Shown here: positions 5,199-6,745 of the stretch, one piece after another
Layout: each line of letters begins with the position of its first letter
Position numbering within the stretch: position 1 is the first letter of the stretch
DNA from: Verrucomicrobia bacterium UBA1263
GTDB taxonomy: Bacteria > Verrucomicrobiota > Verrucomicrobiia > Limisphaerales > UBA1412
Assembly: GCA_002308515.1 (NCBI GenBank)
Contig: DBVN01000080.1
Span: 1 to 6,745, forward strand
Reading direction: 5' to 3'
Length of the DNA stretch: 6,745 bases
Notes under the pieces: model-generated
What the model saw: only the letters and a program-made list of their open reading frames with translations
The model's database searches: none
Told to the model about the DNA's origin: nothing
Program-made: the position numbers and the translations under genes

Positions 5199-5525
5199 TT
5201 AAAGTGAGGCTTCTTCGATCGCGTCCGTGATGACCTTTTCGCTCTTCAGCCCCATCATCTGTTTCACCACGACACCATTCTTGAAAATGAACATCGCGGG
5301 GATGCTGGTCACCTGGAACTTCGCCGCCAGGTCGGGATTATCATCCACATTTACCTTGGCGATAGTAGCTTTCGCCCCGACGGCGGCGGCCACTTTGACC
5401 AGGACCGGACCCAGCATCTTGCAGGGACCGCACCACGGAGCCCAGAAATCCACCAGAACGACACCCTGAGCGGAGGTAACACTGTCGAAATTCGCGCTCG
5501 TTAATTCTACAATACCTTCTGCCAT
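5199..5525 (-). CDS. Thioredoxin
   Basis: The 108-residue protein has standard single-domain thioredoxin length. The redox-active WCGPC is at 31-35, preceded by VDFWAP with the buried Asp26, and the cis-Pro loop TSIPAMF places P76 opposite the active site. The K/NG turn (FKNG, 81-84) and a C-terminal MGLKSEK are also typical. It reduces protein disulfides in the cytoplasm and is normally recharged by a thioredoxin reductase, which is not seen here. The ATG at 5523-5525 has only a weak purine-rich AGAAAG upstream. It follows the flavoprotein gene by 101 bp; a poor promoter-like pair (TTGTCC, 18 bp, TAAATA) lies in that gap, so it may be co-transcribed or have its own promoter. A terminator follows. 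Nothing is missing or odd. Confidence 0.97.
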   Translation of the reverse strand: MAEGIVELTSANFDSVTSAQGVVLVDFWAPWCGPCKMLGPVLVKVAAAVGAKATIAKVNVDDNPDLAAKFQVTSIPAMFIFKNGVVVKQMMGLKSEKVITDAIEEASL

Positions 5526-5558
5526 AAAATGTTACTTTCTATTTACTGTTATTGACAG

Positions 5559-5576
5559 CCGGCGGACAAACGCCGG
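5559..5576. other. Hairpin between the flavoprotein and thioredoxin genes
   Basis: CCGGCG (5559-5564) and CGCCGG (5571-5576) pair perfectly around a 6-nt loop. No T-run follows on the minus strand, so it is not a standard terminator. It may be a leader structure of the thioredoxin transcript or an mRNA processing/stability element. The remaining intergenic bases show a weaker CCTAA/TTAGG dyad only. Confidence 0.35.
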
Positions 5577-5626
5577 ACACTTGTCCTAAGCTACTGCTTG
5601 CCGCCAGCTTTTTCAACTCTTTTAGG

Positions 5627-6745
5627 CTATTTTTTCAAATAATTATCAATAGCCGCCGCCGCGCGTTTGCCGTCGCCCATCGCCAGGATGACCGTGGCCG
5701 CTCCGCGCACGATATCGCCGCCGGCGAACACACCGGGGATGCTGGTCATGCCGTTCTCATCCACAATGATATTGCCCTTGGGATTGAGCTTCATTTCCGG
5801 GCAGGTCGCTGTCAGCAGCGGATTGGCGCGGGTACCGATGGCCACCACGATCACGTCGCAGTCAATGACATACTCCGAACCCGCTACCGGCACAGGACGA
5901 CGACGGCCGGAAGCGTCCGGCTCGCCCAGTTCCATCTTCTGGCACTTGAGGCCGCGCACCCAGTTGTTCTCATCGCCCACGACTTCCAGCGGAGCCGTCA
6001 GCATTTCAAAACGGATCCCTTCCGCCTCGGCGTGATGGACTTCCTCCACACGGGCCGGCATTTCCGCCTTGCCGCGGCGATAGATGATGATCGCTTCTTC
6101 CGCGCCCAGACGTTTGGCCGTGCGCACCGCGTCCATAGCGACATTGCCGCCGCCCACGACACACACACGCTTGCCCCTGATGATCGGGGTGTCGCATTCC
6201 GGGAACTTGTACGCGCCCATCAGGTTCACACGGGTCAGATATTCATTGGCCGAATAAACGCCCTTCAGGCTCTCGCCCGGCACGTTCATAAAGACCGGCA
6301 GTCCGGCGCCGTTGGAAATAAAGACCGCGTCAAACTTCTGGCGCAGTTCGTCCAGCGTCCAGGTACGCCCCACGATGGAGTCCGTCTCGATCCTGACACC
6401 GGCACGGGTCAGGCGATCGACCTCCGCCTGCACGATCTTCTTGGGCAGACGGAATTCCGGGATGCCGTACACCAGCACGCCGCCGGCTTTCTGCAAAGCC
6501 TCGAACACGGTCACGTCGTAGCCTTTGCGGGCCAGCTCGCCCGCGGCTGTCAATCCGGCGGGACCACCGCCCACCACGGCGACACTCTTGCCGGTGGCCG
6601 GGGCTTTTTCCATATCCTTCTTCAGGTTCTCGCGGGACCAGTCCGCCACAAAGCGTTCCAGATAACCGATCGCGACCGGTTTGCCCTTCTTGTCGCGGAT
6701 GCAGTGACATTCGCACTGGGTCTCCTGCGGGCAGACACGGCCGCA
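5627..6745 (-). CDS. Glutamate synthase small-subunit-like FAD/NADPH oxidoreductase (GltA / NfnB-SudA type), 5' end missing
   Basis: This is the last 372 codons of a gene that continues beyond the window. The frame stays open through the right edge; a GTG at 6649 is internal, since conserved residues precede it. The visible N-terminus is a 4Fe-4S segment, CGRVCP then QCECHC (Cys at visible positions 1, 5, 11, 13, 15), leading into AIGYLERFVADW. An FAD-binding GGGPAG is at 59-64, an NADPH-binding GGGNVA at 198-203, a MPARVEEVHHAEAEG block follows, and the FAD-closing AGGDIVRGAATVILAMGDGKRAA lies near the end. The family averages about 460 residues, so roughly 90 are missing. It passes electrons between NADPH and an iron-sulfur or flavin partner. 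Annotation as NADPH-dependent glutamate synthase is common, but the same sequence type is the large subunit of electron-bifurcating ferredoxin:NADP oxidoreductase (NfnB/SudA). The neighbour needed to decide is outside the window. Confidence 0.93.
   Translation of the reverse strand, partial: CGRVCPQETQCECHCIRDKKGKPVAIGYLERFVADWSRENLKKDMEKAPATGKSVAVVGGGPAGLTAAGELARKGYDVTVFEALQKAGGVLVYGIPEFRLPKKIVQAEVDRLTRAGVRIETDSIVGRTWTLDELRQKFDAVFISNGAGLPVFMNVPGESLKGVYSANEYLTRVNLMGAYKFPECDTPIIRGKRVCVVGGGNVAMDAVRTAKRLGAEEAIIIYRRGKAEMPARVEEVHHAEAEGIRFEMLTAPLEVVGDENNWVRGLKCQKMELGEPDASGRRRPVPVAGSEYVIDCDVIVVAIGTRANPLLTATCPEMKLNPKGNIIVDENGMTSIPGVFAGGDIVRGAATVILAMGDGKRAAAAIDNYLKK

Noticed and set aside
5552..5557. 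Perfect plus-strand TTGACA suggesting a promoter
   Set aside because: No -10 lies at suitable spacing and no plus-strand gene follows.
6647..6649. GTG as the start of the glutamate synthase-like gene
   Set aside because: The frame remains open to the window edge and the upstream codons encode the conserved iron-sulfur cysteines, so this codon is an internal Val.

Overview
The window looks like chromosome from an anaerobic, fermentative bacterium. The best guess is a member of the PVC group (Lentisphaerota/Kiritimatiellota type). This rests on the mix of gene families and on the GC-rich hairpin repeats beside AT-rich intergenic DNA, so it is an inference with low to moderate confidence. All convincing genes lie on the minus strand, so transcription runs from the right edge to the left.

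Right to left, 6745-1453 is a compact, GC-rich metabolic and housekeeping block. It starts with a glutamate synthase small-subunit-like flavoprotein (NADPH:acceptor oxidoreductase, 5' end cut off by the window). Next come a thioredoxin with a terminator hairpin, a secreted protein of unknown function closely coupled to a DEDDy 3'-5' exonuclease of the PolB-exo2 type, an NADP-dependent secondary-alcohol (isopropanol) dehydrogenase with its own promoter and terminator, and a COG0523/CobW-family GTPase. The flavoprotein, thioredoxin and alcohol dehydrogenase all fit NADPH/thiol redox balancing in a fermenter. The GTPase could serve metal delivery, but nothing here identifies its client.

From 1452 to 742 there is about 700 bp with no convincing gene. 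It holds three tandem copies of a degenerate 10-mer, a strong and probably bidirectional intrinsic terminator, several hairpins, and a roughly 270-bp patch that is open in several frames on both strands and that I cannot assign. Further left is an AT-rich (about 30% GC) gene for a small membrane protein with no recognisable family, with a consensus-like promoter and an intrinsic terminator. The left 150 bases are a run of GC-rich hairpins resembling a REP/BIME-type dispersed repeat.

I found no clearly new multi-gene system. The most unusual points are two genes (the CobW-type GTPase and the secreted protein) whose translation starts lie directly behind terminator-like hairpins, the orphan AT-rich membrane gene next to a hairpin repeat, and the unassigned multi-frame patch at about 940-1275.
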